From Pancytospora philotis (taxonomy: Eukaryota; Microsporidia): a DNA stretch of 64,000 nt. A program made the position numbers and the translations under genes. Numbering within the stretch: the stretch's first letter is position 1; every line of letters begins with the position of its first letter. The notes beneath the pieces are model-generated. The model was not told the DNA's origin, did no database searches, and worked only from the letters and a program-made list of their open reading frames with translations. This document shows positions 1-8,810 of this stretch, in pieces. The stretch is from NCBI GenBank assembly GCA_023647555.1, contig JALRLY010000268.1, forward strand, positions 1 to 64,000. Reading direction: 5' to 3'.

Positions 1-420
1 TATATGAGCGACGAGCGCAACACCAACATCACTGCGTATTTTGCCATTTGTTTGATCTACACTACCAATGCTATTTTCAATAGCCGTATACAGGGAATCG
101 ATCTGGCCTATGACAGGATGTTCAAGTTTTTCTTCAACGAAACTCAAACGGGGAATGCGCATCCGCGCATAAGAGAAGTGATGGGAGAGCCCGGCCTGAT
201 GGAAAGGCTGCCTTGGACCTTTTACTACCGCATATTTGACGATTTTTGCAGGAAGGGCGAAGACATCGACATCAGAAATATAGGCATAACGGTGCAGCTA
301 TTATTTGCGTTTCCGGATGAGAAGTACCATACTGTCAAAAAGATAGCTGGGCGGAACAATAACATTAACTTGCTTAAACTGCTCGATTTCAGGTTTGTTG
401 CGCCTTCGCCCAACATATGA
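1..420 (+). CDS. Hypothetical protein, 5' end beyond the window
   Basis: The frame is open from the first base of the window. An ATG lies at position 4, but the codon before it is in frame, so the true start may lie outside. From that ATG the protein is 138 residues. It has an early hydrophobic stretch (about residues 9-25) and an aromatic-rich middle, and I recognise no family. Codon use is far less biased to G/C third positions than in the large housekeeping genes to the right (NOT1, for example). That suggests a weakly expressed or lineage-specific gene rather than a core one. The 271 bp that follow, up to SPC25, hold nothing I can identify. Confidence 0.5.
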   Translation, partial: YMSDERNTNITAYFAICLIYTTNAIFNSRIQGIDLAYDRMFKFFFNETQTGNAHPRIREVMGEPGLMERLPWTFYYRIFDDFCRKGEDIDIRNIGITVQLLFAFPDEKYHTVKKIAGRNNNINLLKLLDFRFVAPSPNI

Positions 421-691
421 AGCCGTTGCTAAAGACGTCGCTGAAACGCACTGGCAGTTAAGTACCGAAGTAAAGTTGTTGAGCGTTGCTCGCATTTTTG
501 TTATCCTGGTTGATTAGTGCAAGTTCTGCAGCGTAGTGTATGATAAAGAGAAGCTGTCCAGCATCTCATGAGCACTATAGTCCGAATCACATTACTGATC
601 GGCACCCGCGTATCAATATGGTACACCCAACAAGTTTATTTTTACAGACCTGATCCCAGCCATAGCACCGCATATGCATATGCATAGTCGG

Positions 692-1381
692 CTACACGCG
701 CATCCTAAATTCGTTCCGCACAGAGCGTATGAACTCGTAGAAGTCGCCGCCCTCCTTGAACATGTAGTTCAGCTTCTCCAGATTCAGCTCGGGCACGCAG
801 TCGGTGATTGCGCCGCCGGTGCTGAAATCGATGACCAGGTAGCACTCCGCGCCGAGGTAGAAGAACTCGAGCTTGAGCGCCCGGTCCTTGACCCTGGAAA
901 TGTCGATCCCCATGTACCTCCGGTAGCTCTCGCCGGCGCTCTTCAGCTCCGTGATCTTGGCCTCGTGCTTTTTCCTCATGACGAGCAGCTTCGTCTGCAG
1001 GCTGTCGCGCTTCCCCTCGGCGTCAGCCTTCAGCTCCAGCAGCCGCGCGTTCGTCTGCGCGAGCCCCTCGATCTGCGCCTGCAGCTGCTGGTTGTCGGCC
1101 TCGAGCCGCGCGAGCTCCTGCACGTCCTTCTCCCTGATGCCCTGGACCGAGGCCCGGCGCTCGATCAGCGTGTGCGTCTGCGCCCTGAGGTCCTCGAGCA
1201 TCTTCGTGAGCCGCAGCACCTCGCCGTTGAGCCTGCGCTCCTCGAGGCCCTGCGTCTCGTTCATCCGCGCGAACTTCCGCTTGAGGTCGTTGACCCTGTT
1301 CGTCATGTTCTCGGACACGTCCGCCGCCAGCTTCCTGACGGCCTTCGCCGCCGAGTCCTCGCATTCGTAGCCGCCCGACAT
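692..1381 (-). CDS. SPC25: Kinetochore protein Spc25 (Ndc80 complex)
   Basis: This 229-residue protein has a long coiled coil (about residues 20-145, leucine/glutamate/arginine heptads) followed by a globular C-terminal domain. That is the Spc25 layout. The globular part opens with a Y-R-R-Y-M-G-I-D-I segment like the family's conserved YxxxLGLxI entry. It closes with an LNYMFKEGGDFYEFIRSVRNEF helix, the counterpart of the LN..nDf..Fik.mR..F ending of Spc25. With Spc24 it anchors Ndc80-Nuf2 to the inner kinetochore. An AT-box (AAAATTTTT, 1400-1408) lies 18 bp upstream of the ATG. Assignment rests on domain order and C-terminal pattern; another Spc24/25-type subunit is the main alternative. 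Confidence 0.72.
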   Translation of the reverse strand: MSGGYECEDSAAKAVRKLAADVSENMTNRVNDLKRKFARMNETQGLEERRLNGEVLRLTKMLEDLRAQTHTLIERRASVQGIREKDVQELARLEADNQQLQAQIEGLAQTNARLLELKADAEGKRDSLQTKLLVMRKKHEAKITELKSAGESYRRYMGIDISRVKDRALKLEFFYLGAECYLVIDFSTGGAITDCVPELNLEKLNYMFKEGGDFYEFIRSVRNEFRMRV

Positions 1382-1399
1382 CGAAGGCGTAGGTAAACT

Positions 1400-1408
1400 A
1401 AAATTTTT
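1400..1408 (-). promoter_or_regulatory. AT-box upstream of SPC25
   Basis: A nine-base A4T5 block in an otherwise mixed leader, 18 bp before the start codon. It is one of the clearest single-copy examples of the palindromic AT element that recurs in this window. Confidence 0.5.
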
Positions 1409-1630
1409 ATTGACACTCCAGCGCGCGTACCGGGAAGCGCCAATGCCGGGGTGTAAAAACTGCTAGACGGTGATGCTGGCGCTTGCAATGTATAGATTTG
1501 GAAACTGCATTTTAATTGTAGTGTGAGTCTTTGCTGTGCATGTGAGACCGCACACCGGTCAGAGGTGGCGATACACGGTAATCGATAGATTTTCTACCGC
1601 TGGAGACACTAAATTATCAGAAAATAGAAA

Positions 1631-2602
1631 TCAAGACTGATCTTCGCTAGTCCCGCATAAGGCACACCCCATGGGACTCAAGCTAAAAGCTGAGATGAAC
1701 GCGGCGGAAGACAGTTTAGCGGCGGCGCTCGAAGAGAAATCGAGTCTGCGCAGCTCGGCAAGCATCAGCAGCGCGGTGTTCTCGTCGCAAGTGCTGCTGC
1801 ATTCAGCATCGGGCTCCGTGATACGCTGCATAAGCGGCGAAGCTACAGCGGGTGTATCCTTTATATCCGGTGCTTCATCTGTGTCAGGTAATGCCTCGCA
1901 TTGTTTGCTGCCGCGCGCCGTGTGCGACAGTGCCGCGGGGGCTGCGTCTGCGCCGTGCATGCGCCGTGTGTAGCAGCGCGAGAAGAACAGCGCGCCGGTC
2001 GCGAAGTCGCTGCGCACCAGCAGCCCTTCGAAAAAGGCCCTGGCCGGCGGCGCCCTGCAGCCCTGGAAATGCGACATGAGCCTGCTCTTTGGGTCGTCTT
2101 CGAAGCTTTCGATCTCGGCCGTGCTCACATAGGGATATGCCCTTTTGGCACTGAAATTCGACCAGGTAGAGCTGAAGCACGTGCGGCGCCTGAGCGCGTT
2201 TCGCACGCTGCTCTGCGTGCCGGCGGCGCAGTGGCCCTGGCAGCCCGAGCAGCGGTCCTTGAAGATCCCGGCCCAGAACGAGTGGAGAGCGCGTGCATCT
2301 AGAATGTTCTTGTCGGCGTTGGCTGCGCTGCTTCCGAATATAGGCTCGGGCTTGGGGTGGCTGAAGCATACGACCAGCCCGGGCAGTGCGCCCAGGACCG
2401 CCGAGGCGAAGGTGCGCGACACGCCGCGGCAGCAGCCGGTGGAGTCCAGCAGGGCCAGGTAGGTTGTCCCGTTGCGGGTCTGCGTCAGCAAGGCAGTAGC
2501 AATAACGCCGTCGCAGAACAGAATGTACAGCGCATAGCCCGCGTCCCGCGTGCAGGTGACGGCCAGTGCACGTCTACAACCCACTACGCAGCTGCACGCC
2601 AT
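1631..2602 (-). CDS. RTT109: Histone H3-K56 acetyltransferase Rtt109
   Basis: Rtt109 acetylates H3 Lys56 (with Asf1) and H3 Lys9/27 (with Vps75) on newly made histones. The 323-residue protein shows the fungal signature blocks in order: an LALLDSTGCCRG strand, a PEPIFGSSAANADKNILD block matching the PEYLFpxSxxNxxKHxLxxxxLxxWW region, and FEDDPKSRL. The last contains the acidic pair and the lysine that is autoacetylated in yeast Rtt109. It continues into an FFEGLLVRSDFATGALFF segment. The start is placed at 2602, not the upstream in-frame ATG at 2677, because 2677 overlaps the end of the RVB2 gene and an AT-box (2613-2621) sits 11 bp before 2602. A cysteine-rich insert (CSGCQGHC) splits the middle. 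The C-terminal third is low-complexity. Confidence 0.8.
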   Translation of the reverse strand: MACSCVVGCRRALAVTCTRDAGYALYILFCDGVIATALLTQTRNGTTYLALLDSTGCCRGVSRTFASAVLGALPGLVVCFSHPKPEPIFGSSAANADKNILDARALHSFWAGIFKDRCSGCQGHCAAGTQSSVRNALRRRTCFSSTWSNFSAKRAYPYVSTAEIESFEDDPKSRLMSHFQGCRAPPARAFFEGLLVRSDFATGALFFSRCYTRRMHGADAAPAALSHTARGSKQCEALPDTDEAPDIKDTPAVASPLMQRITEPDAECSSTCDENTALLMLAELRRLDFSSSAAAKLSSAAFISAFSLSPMGCALCGTSEDQS

Positions 2603-2612
2603 CCGGATGGAT

Positions 2613-2621
2613 AAAATATTT
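2613..2621 (-). promoter_or_regulatory. AT-box deciding the RTT109 start
   Basis: AAAATATTT in the 65-bp gap between RVB2 and RTT109. It lies inside the longer open frame, so it argues for initiation at 2602 rather than 2677. Confidence 0.5.
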
Positions 2622-2667
2622 CTGTGCTCTTTTTGCACTGCATACAACTCAATAATACAGCTATCGG

Positions 2668-3798
2668 TTATTCGCATTTATTTACGGATTGTGCGGCCCG
2701 GAAGAGCCCGCTCGATTTCGCAATGAGCTCGGTGGACAGCCGCCCAGCCTCGGTGCTGAGGTACATGATTTGCATCGCGTGGCTCAGCCCGTGCTGCTGC
2801 GCCAGCGCACCCAGCATCTCACCCGCCTCGTCGCTGAGCTCGATGCGCAGGAAGCGCGCACGGGCGGCGAATATGCTCGCCAGGGCGGCGGGGGTCGGCG
2901 CCTCGATGCGCAGGACGAAGGCCTTGTCCTTCAGTAACTGCGGCGCCTTCTCGCACAGCAGAACGACCAGCGGCGCGAACTCAGCGTTCTTGTAGTCGGC
3001 GATCAGGCCGAGCAGCGGCGCGGCCAGCGCATCCGCGTCGTGGATGACCAGCACGCCCTTGCTGACCGTCGCCTTGTCCTCGGTGACCCACGTTCTCACC
3101 TTCCGGTCCACCTCGGCCTGCACCCCCGGCGAGACGTGCACGCGCCTGTACAGCAGCTCCTCCGCCTCCTCTTTGTAGTTGATGACGTCCAGCTCGTCGA
3201 GCGACAGGTCGGTGCTCACCGTCTCGGTCTTGATGCACTCGCCCTCGGGCAGCTCCACGACCGGCACGAAGCTGACCTCCTGCGCGGCCCTCGTGGCTGC
3301 CGACCGGCCGAGCTTCGTGACGAACCCGGACTCCTTGTATATCCTCACCACGCTGCCGACGCCCGCGCGCTCCTTCTCCAGCTCGGCGCCTATTCTGTGC
3401 CCGATGTCGAACACGGACTCCATGTCCACCGTCTTGAGCGTGAGCTTGGACGCGCTCATCGCCACGATCTCGCCCTCGATGACCTTGAGGTTCTCGCGGA
3501 AGCTCAGCCGCACCGCGCGCCGCATCAGCTTGCCCACCTCCTGGTGGCCGCCCGCCGCGAAGTCGTGCGCTCCGACCCAGAGCGGCTTGGCGCCCTCGGC
3601 CTTCAGCGCCTCCGCGAGGAACGCGCTCTTGCAGGCGCTCGCCGGCCCCTCGAGCACGGCGATCGCAGCCTTCGGCGACTCGACGAGCCTGCGCACGAGA
3701 CTGGCCATCTGCGCGGTGTTCGCGTGGTGCACGTACCCATCCTCCTGCTCGGAGATATGCGCGTGCGATCTGAGGCGCAGCGCGTTTTCGTACCTCAT
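2668..3798 (-). CDS. RVB2: RuvB-like protein 2 (Rvb2/reptin), degenerate ATPase
   Basis: Rvb1 and Rvb2 form the AAA+ ring of INO80, SWR1 and R2TP. Family membership is clear from the OB-fold insertion region: IEGEIVAMSASKLTLKTVD, then GHRIGAELEKERAGVGSVV, FVTKLGRS and, later, LSLDELDVINYK. The last is the Rvb2 form (Rvb1 has DVANARPQG). The ATPase motifs are eroded. Walker A is GPASACKS (51-58; expected GPPGTGKT), Walker B is VLVIHDAD (249-256; expected VLFIDEVH), and sensor 1 ATN is replaced by CEK. At 376 residues it is shorter than the usual 460-470. An AT-box is at 3820-3827, and CCC directly precedes the ATG. No frameshift or stop interrupts it, so it looks like a functional pseudo-ATPase rather than a pseudogene. 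Confidence 0.82.
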   Translation of the reverse strand: MRYENALRLRSHAHISEQEDGYVHHANTAQMASLVRRLVESPKAAIAVLEGPASACKSAFLAEALKAEGAKPLWVGAHDFAAGGHQEVGKLMRRAVRLSFRENLKVIEGEIVAMSASKLTLKTVDMESVFDIGHRIGAELEKERAGVGSVVRIYKESGFVTKLGRSAATRAAQEVSFVPVVELPEGECIKTETVSTDLSLDELDVINYKEEAEELLYRRVHVSPGVQAEVDRKVRTWVTEDKATVSKGVLVIHDADALAAPLLGLIADYKNAEFAPLVVLLCEKAPQLLKDKAFVLRIEAPTPAALASIFAARARFLRIELSDEAGEMLGALAQQHGLSHAMQIMYLSTEAGRLSTELIAKSSGLFRAAQSVNKCE

Positions 3799-4136
3799 GG
3801 GCTCGTGCGCTGCAGCGGCAAAAATTTATGGCTATCGCGGGTGTATCGCGGGTGTGATGGTGTAGCGCTGTGCAGACAACGCATTTGGCAGAATTGCTCT
3901 GTGCAAAATGAAGTTAATTGTGTACAAATTAAGGGTGGAGTATGAAGACTGAATAGCATACGCGTGTATGATTCATTTAAATTGCATCCGCAACGCTAGT
4001 AAATACAGTACAATTTGTTCTATCAGTATCCACCGCAGTGTACTTTTTCTACCTTTCATCCCCACACAATAGCACACCCACCCGGCGCATCCCCCAACAT
4101 AGCCCCGCAGCGACCGCACACGCGCCGTGTTAGTAG

Positions 4137-4149
4137 AAAATTTTTGGGG
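4137..4149 (+). promoter_or_regulatory. AT-box plus G-run of NOT1
   Basis: AAAATTTTTGGGG, 31 bp before the chosen ATG and inside the longer open frame. It marks the boundary between leader and coding sequence. Confidence 0.5.
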
Positions 4150-4179
4150 AGACTAAAAACGCGGGCGGCGAGGGCCCTA

Positions 4180-7100
4180 ATGGACGAGCGGTTCGTGACG
4201 ATGCACAGCCTCACGCAGATCATCGACCGCATGTACCCTGAGATGATAACGCGGCAGGAGGTGGTGAAGATGCTGCAGATGCTCAAGCGGCACCGCAAGG
4301 TGTCGCTCAAGGAGATTGCCGATCTGATTCTGTACATCGCGGACACGTCGCACCGGGAGTGGAACGTGGAGGTGATTCTGAGCGGGATCAACGAGTCGTT
4401 CGAGAGCATCAACTGGCGCGGCGTGTACGAGAAGTTCGTGGAGGAGGATCTCAAGATCTGGAACGCCGAGTATCTCTACACGCTCGTGGACTGCTGGGTG
4501 CGCGTGTCGGGGATCATCACCGTGCCGTACGAGGTGTTTTTCCGGCCGTGGAGGAACGTGGAGAACCAGATCGATTTCTTGCGGATTCTGCTGGAGAGCG
4601 ACGAGAAGCGCACGCAGGTGTATTCCAACATATTCTTTGAGAAGATCGTGACGAAGGAGGAGGTCCACACCTCCAAGTTCAAGAAGACGCTCGAGTACGA
4701 GAGCAATCTGAATTCGGTGGAGCTGTTCAAATGCATCCGGGATCTGCAGGCGCGCGGGCTGATCGATCTCGTGCGCGCCGCCTCGCCCGAGTACTGCGCG
4801 CTCGGCCTCGCGTCGGTGCGGCCGTTCTGCGAGGACGTGTTCGACGATCTGTTCGTGTCGTTCTGCGACAGCGCGGCCTCGAGCTTTGTGCTGCACATGC
4901 TGTTCACCAAGTTCCAGGCGGACATTCTGCATGTGTTCCGACGCGTCTCCGACCGCATCTCCCTGACGCGCATCCTCGACATCTTTCTCGAGCACAAGAT
5001 GCTGCCCGTGGTGACTGAGATCCTGGAGCCCAAGGACCTCTGCTTCGACATCATCATCCTCTCGTCGCGGCGAGACCATCTCAACCTGGAGGTGTGGCTC
5101 AGCAACAACCTGGACAACTGCGCGGAGGACTTCGTCGACTATCTCTGCCGCAAGCTGCCGCTCACCGGCACGGGCGCGGCCGAGCCGCCGAAGGACGACG
5201 CGGAGATCTTCCCGTTCGACCGGAACCTGGTCGGCTGCGTGCTTTCTGTGCTGTCGGAGGCGAAGCTCAGCGAGGCGCTGCAGCTGCGCGTCGGCGAGAT
5301 GAAGCGGCGCATGCTCGAGTCGAGCGTGCTTGACCGCACGAGCGCGCTCGACCGCGCCACGCAGTTCATTTCGGAGATCATCAACTCGCACGTGGGCGTG
5401 GACGAGTCCATCGCGCGGCTGGAGGCGCTGATCCGCGGGGACGGGCAGTCGCTCACCTTTGCAAAGAGCGTGTTCGGGCTGCTGATTGACAACTATTCGA
5501 GCCTGTACAAGCTGCCCAACTCGGACATGCTCGCGGTGTTCTTCGGCGAGCTGATCAAGCGCCGGATATTTCTCAAGCCGTTCATGAAGGTCGCTCTCCA
5601 GCTCATCAAGAAATCGCTCTCCTTTCCCGACCGCGAGCGGGAGTACGCGTTCGCCTTCTGCATCCTGGAGGTGTTCCTCGCGGATAATCCCGAGTTCTTC
5701 GCCGAGATCGAGAGCATTGAGACTGTGCGCACTAGTCTGATCAGAAAGGAGATGATTCTTGTCGATGAGTCATCGCAGACGGGCGTAGAGCTCGACACGC
5801 TGCTCGAGGTTGCGCTCAACCGCGAGGGCCTGGCCGAGTACGCGCGCAACGAGGACCGGGACTGGAAGGAGCTGTGCAGGCGCGGCGACGGGAAGAAGAA
5901 GGACGTGTCCGTCGGGATCGAGGCCTACCTCGCGCGCTTTACCACTGCCGGTGCCTCAGAGAGCGGCTCGGTGGACGACGGCAACGCGGGCGGCTTTCCT
6001 GCGTGCGGCGAGGAGAAGTACCCCAGGGACCTGCTGCTTGTGTTCCACATGCTGCGCTCGCTGCCCAAGAACCAGCAGTTCTTCATGCGGCTGGCCGAGC
6101 ACGAGGGCCCCGAGTTCTGCTCCCTTCTAGTCTCTGTGGGCTTCAAGACCCTAACCAACAGCTTTCTCTACCGCATCGAGGACGAGGCCGAGTACTTCAG
6201 ACGGCTCGGCACTTTCCTCGGCGCGCTGACGATCGCGAAGAACAAGATGATCAGCCTCGATGCGTTCGACTTCAAGAGCTTCATCCTAAAGTGCATAGAG
6301 TACCGGCGGATCACAGTCTGTGTGTACTTCACGGCGCATTTCCTGCGGGAGGGCAAGCGCGGGATCCTCTACGTGCCGCACAACCCGTGGCTGATGGCGA
6401 TCCTGGATCTGCTTGCGGAGCTCTACGTCTGCACGCTCGTCAGCATACGCACGGTGATCAGCGATGTCTTTGAGCACTTCGGGCTGAAGATGGTGGTGCG
6501 GCCGGTGACGCGCACGAAGGAGTACCTCGTGAAGTACGTGGTGTCGTACGACGGCGTGCTGCGGCAGGTGATTTCTGCGGCGCTGGACTTTTCCGTGCGC
6601 GAGATTTCGAACAAGGTCGTGCGCTCGTCGCTGGGCGTGACGAAGGTGACGGCGGTGCAGATCTTCAAGCGCATCATCAGGGGCGCTGCGCCGGACACAG
6701 CCTGTGCGGGCTGCTCGAGCAAGCACGACGCATGCGAGGATGCCGAGGCGTGCGGCGGCATCGCCGAGTTCTTCCGCTGCGGCGCGCGCAACTTCTTCAT
6801 TTTCCGGAACCTGTTCGTGAATCTTTCGCGCGCGCTCGTGCACATTTCAGCGCAGGAGCCGCTCAAGGCCTCGATCTGCGGCAACGTGACGCACTTTCTG
6901 AAGCTGAGCATGAACGAGCTGGCGCCGGACGAGATTTACCAGATCGCGATGGCCAACCTCAAGGGGTGCTGCGCGTTTATTGAGAAGGTGTGTGTCACGC
7001 AGGTGAACGAGATCGCCCCGGACGTGTACAAGGAGATGCTGCGCGAGCTGGAGACGGAGAGCAGCATGCGCATGTGCACCGAAGAGGAGAACGGCCCGGC

Positions 7101-8772
7101 CACCATACACAACATGGTGCAGCAGATGGGCTGCGTGAGCAACCTGGACATCATCAGCGAGTCGCGCTTCGTGGAGAAGACGCACGTGCGCTCCATCGAG
7201 AACGCGGAGTACCAGGAGATCAAGAGCTATTTGCTGCAGCTCGGGCGGCGCATGCCGCTGCGGCGGAACAACTTCATCGGCGACGAGTGGCCGCTGCTCC
7301 TCGGCGAGAACCGCGACGAGCACGTAAAGAGCGTCATTCTTTTCCTCGAGTCTGCGCCCGACCGCGATGCGCAGTGCCTCAGCATCTGCAAGTACCTCGT
7401 CGGGCACGCCATAAAGGTCGGCTGCCGCGATGCGTTCCTTTTCGATCTGATCGTGCGGGTCTTCGAGATTTCGCCCAAGACGAAGCGCGAGGTCGTGGGG
7501 TGGCTGATCTACTCCGACGACTCGAAGCGCCACAACATCCTTCTGATCCGGACATTCGTGGAGTACGACCTCATCAACCTCGAGGAGTTCGACCAGGCGC
7601 TCTCGCGCAGCCTGAAGAGCGACGATCTCAAGGCCGTCTCGTTCGTGCTCGACCTCCTCGCCGCGCTCATGCTGGGCTCGGTGCAGCTCTGCACCGTCTA
7701 CGACTTCATCCACACAATAGAGACACTCAACCGTATGAACGACAACCCGCGCGTCTTCGACTTCTTCAAGCACATCGAGCTCGGCATGATGAAATTCGCG
7801 GACTCGTCCGACACGAGCTTCGACACGGCGCTCAAGACCATCCGGCTGAACGCGCCGCCCGCTGCGATCCGCGCGGCCTTCAGCGCAAAGTACACGCTGA
7901 ATCTGCCAGCGGCCTTCAAGGCGGCCTGGCACCATTTCGTGCTCTACACGGGCGCCTACCGCTTCTTCAAGGTCGATCTCCTCGCAGTCTTGGCCAAGGA
8001 CGCGCTCCAGCCGGCGCTCAAAGAGGCGCTCGGGCTGCTCGTGCAGGCGTACTCCAAGCGGCACTACCTCTTCTTCATGTTCTTCTGCCGCTTTCTTTGC
8101 AAGGTCCTTGATGAGGTCGATGACACGCCAGAGAATAGAGTCCTCTTCTTCAAGCTGCTTGAGCTGCTCGTGCCCTCCTCCCTGCCTGGCTTCGCCGCCC
8201 AGTTCTTCGAGGTCATCGACCACCGCTTCGTTACCAAGTTCCTGGCACGCGGCGAGGCGTTCTTCCTCTACCGCGAGCTGCTCGAGCTGCTGGCCGCGAA
8301 CGCGCGCTACGAGCAGCTCGTCACAGCCTTCTTCGTAAAGAACAACAGCTTCACGAAGAAATACAACCTGTACCTCTCGTATCTCTGCCCATCCGAGTAC
8401 CCGGCGCTCAAGAACCTCTTCAACCAGACCAGGGCGGGCGCAGTCATAGAGAAGGCGTCGAACCCGTTCTTCGCCGCGTACTACAACCTGTCCAAGCACC
8501 TCAGCGTGAGCACCAGCTACGACATCCTCATCGACAATCTGAACGAGCACAACTCAGTCACCATATACGCCCTGGACCGCCTCGCAAGCATACTCGATCT
8601 GGCGCAGGGAGCGCACCGCGAAGAGATCGTGCTCGCGCTCCTCATCCGCCGGGCCGCGGCCAACACCCCGCAGGGCATCGTGCTTGCGTGCGAGGAGCTG
8701 TTCGCCCGGCCGAAGATCCGCGAGATCGCCGACCGGTACAACGAGCTGTTTTTCAAGGACAGCATCAAATAA
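4180..8772 (+). CDS. NOT1: CCR4-NOT complex scaffold Not1
   Basis: Not1 is the scaffold of the CCR4-NOT deadenylase. The 1530-residue protein aligns by eye in several blocks. One is the MIF4G-like block with LGALTIAKNKMISLDAFDF and NPWLMAILDLLAELY (human CNOT1 has LGLITLARN and NPWTMGILSLLAELY). Next is the CAF40-binding DUF3819 region with repeated AALDFSVREI and a LFVNLSRALVHISAQEPLK helix. The C-terminal Not1 superfamily domain has a CPSEYPALKNLFNQ segment matching the IPPNCIQLRNLILSA region. The open frame begins at 4015, but the start at 4180 is preferred: an AT-box followed by GGGG lies at 4137-4149, and GGGCCCTA directly precedes this ATG. Divergently transcribed from RVB2. The stop codon is embedded in an AATAAA. 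Confidence 0.85.
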   Translation: MDERFVTMHSLTQIIDRMYPEMITRQEVVKMLQMLKRHRKVSLKEIADLILYIADTSHREWNVEVILSGINESFESINWRGVYEKFVEEDLKIWNAEYLYTLVDCWVRVSGIITVPYEVFFRPWRNVENQIDFLRILLESDEKRTQVYSNIFFEKIVTKEEVHTSKFKKTLEYESNLNSVELFKCIRDLQARGLIDLVRAASPEYCALGLASVRPFCEDVFDDLFVSFCDSAASSFVLHMLFTKFQADILHVFRRVSDRISLTRILDIFLEHKMLPVVTEILEPKDLCFDIIILSSRRDHLNLEVWLSNNLDNCAEDFVDYLCRKLPLTGTGAAEPPKDDAEIFPFDRNLVGCVLSVLSEAKLSEALQLRVGEMKRRMLESSVLDRTSALDRATQFISEIINSHVGVDESIARLEALIRGDGQSLTFAKSVFGLLIDNYSSLYKLPNSDMLAVFFGELIKRRIFLKPFMKVALQLIKKSLSFPDREREYAFAFCILEVFLADNPEFFAEIESIETVRTSLIRKEMILVDESSQTGVELDTLLEVALNREGLAEYARNEDRDWKELCRRGDGKKKDVSVGIEAYLARFTTAGASESGSVDDGNAGGFPACGEEKYPRDLLLVFHMLRSLPKNQQFFMRLAEHEGPEFCSLLVSVGFKTLTNSFLYRIEDEAEYFRRLGTFLGALTIAKNKMISLDAFDFKSFILKCIEYRRITVCVYFTAHFLREGKRGILYVPHNPWLMAILDLLAELYVCTLVSIRTVISDVFEHFGLKMVVRPVTRTKEYLVKYVVSYDGVLRQVISAALDFSVREISNKVVRSSLGVTKVTAVQIFKRIIRGAAPDTACAGCSSKHDACEDAEACGGIAEFFRCGARNFFIFRNLFVNLSRALVHISAQEPLKASICGNVTHFLKLSMNELAPDEIYQIAMANLKGCCAFIEKVCVTQVNEIAPDVYKEMLRELETESSMRMCTEEENGPATIHNMVQQMGCVSNLDIISESRFVEKTHVRSIENAEYQEIKSYLLQLGRRMPLRRNNFIGDEWPLLLGENRDEHVKSVILFLESAPDRDAQCLSICKYLVGHAIKVGCRDAFLFDLIVRVFEISPKTKREVVGWLIYSDDSKRHNILLIRTFVEYDLINLEEFDQALSRSLKSDDLKAVSFVLDLLAALMLGSVQLCTVYDFIHTIETLNRMNDNPRVFDFFKHIELGMMKFADSSDTSFDTALKTIRLNAPPAAIRAAFSAKYTLNLPAAFKAAWHHFVLYTGAYRFFKVDLLAVLAKDALQPALKEALGLLVQAYSKRHYLFFMFFCRFLCKVLDEVDDTPENRVLFFKLLELLVPSSLPGFAAQFFEVIDHRFVTKFLARGEAFFLYRELLELLAANARYEQLVTAFFVKNNSFTKKYNLYLSYLCPSEYPALKNLFNQTRAGAVIEKASNPFFAAYYNLSKHLSVSTSYDILIDNLNEHNSVTIYALDRLASILDLAQGAHREEIVLALLIRRAAANTPQGIVLACEELFARPKIREIADRYNELFFKDSIK

Positions 8773-8810
8773 ATGTAAGCATTAAGATTTAATTTTCTTT
8801 AAACAACCGT

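Noticed and set aside
3040..3945. A 301-codon open frame opposite RVB2, considered because RVB2 is degenerate
   Set aside because: Its translation is Leu/Arg/His-rich without domain structure, while the minus-strand frame keeps extended Rvb2 blocks.
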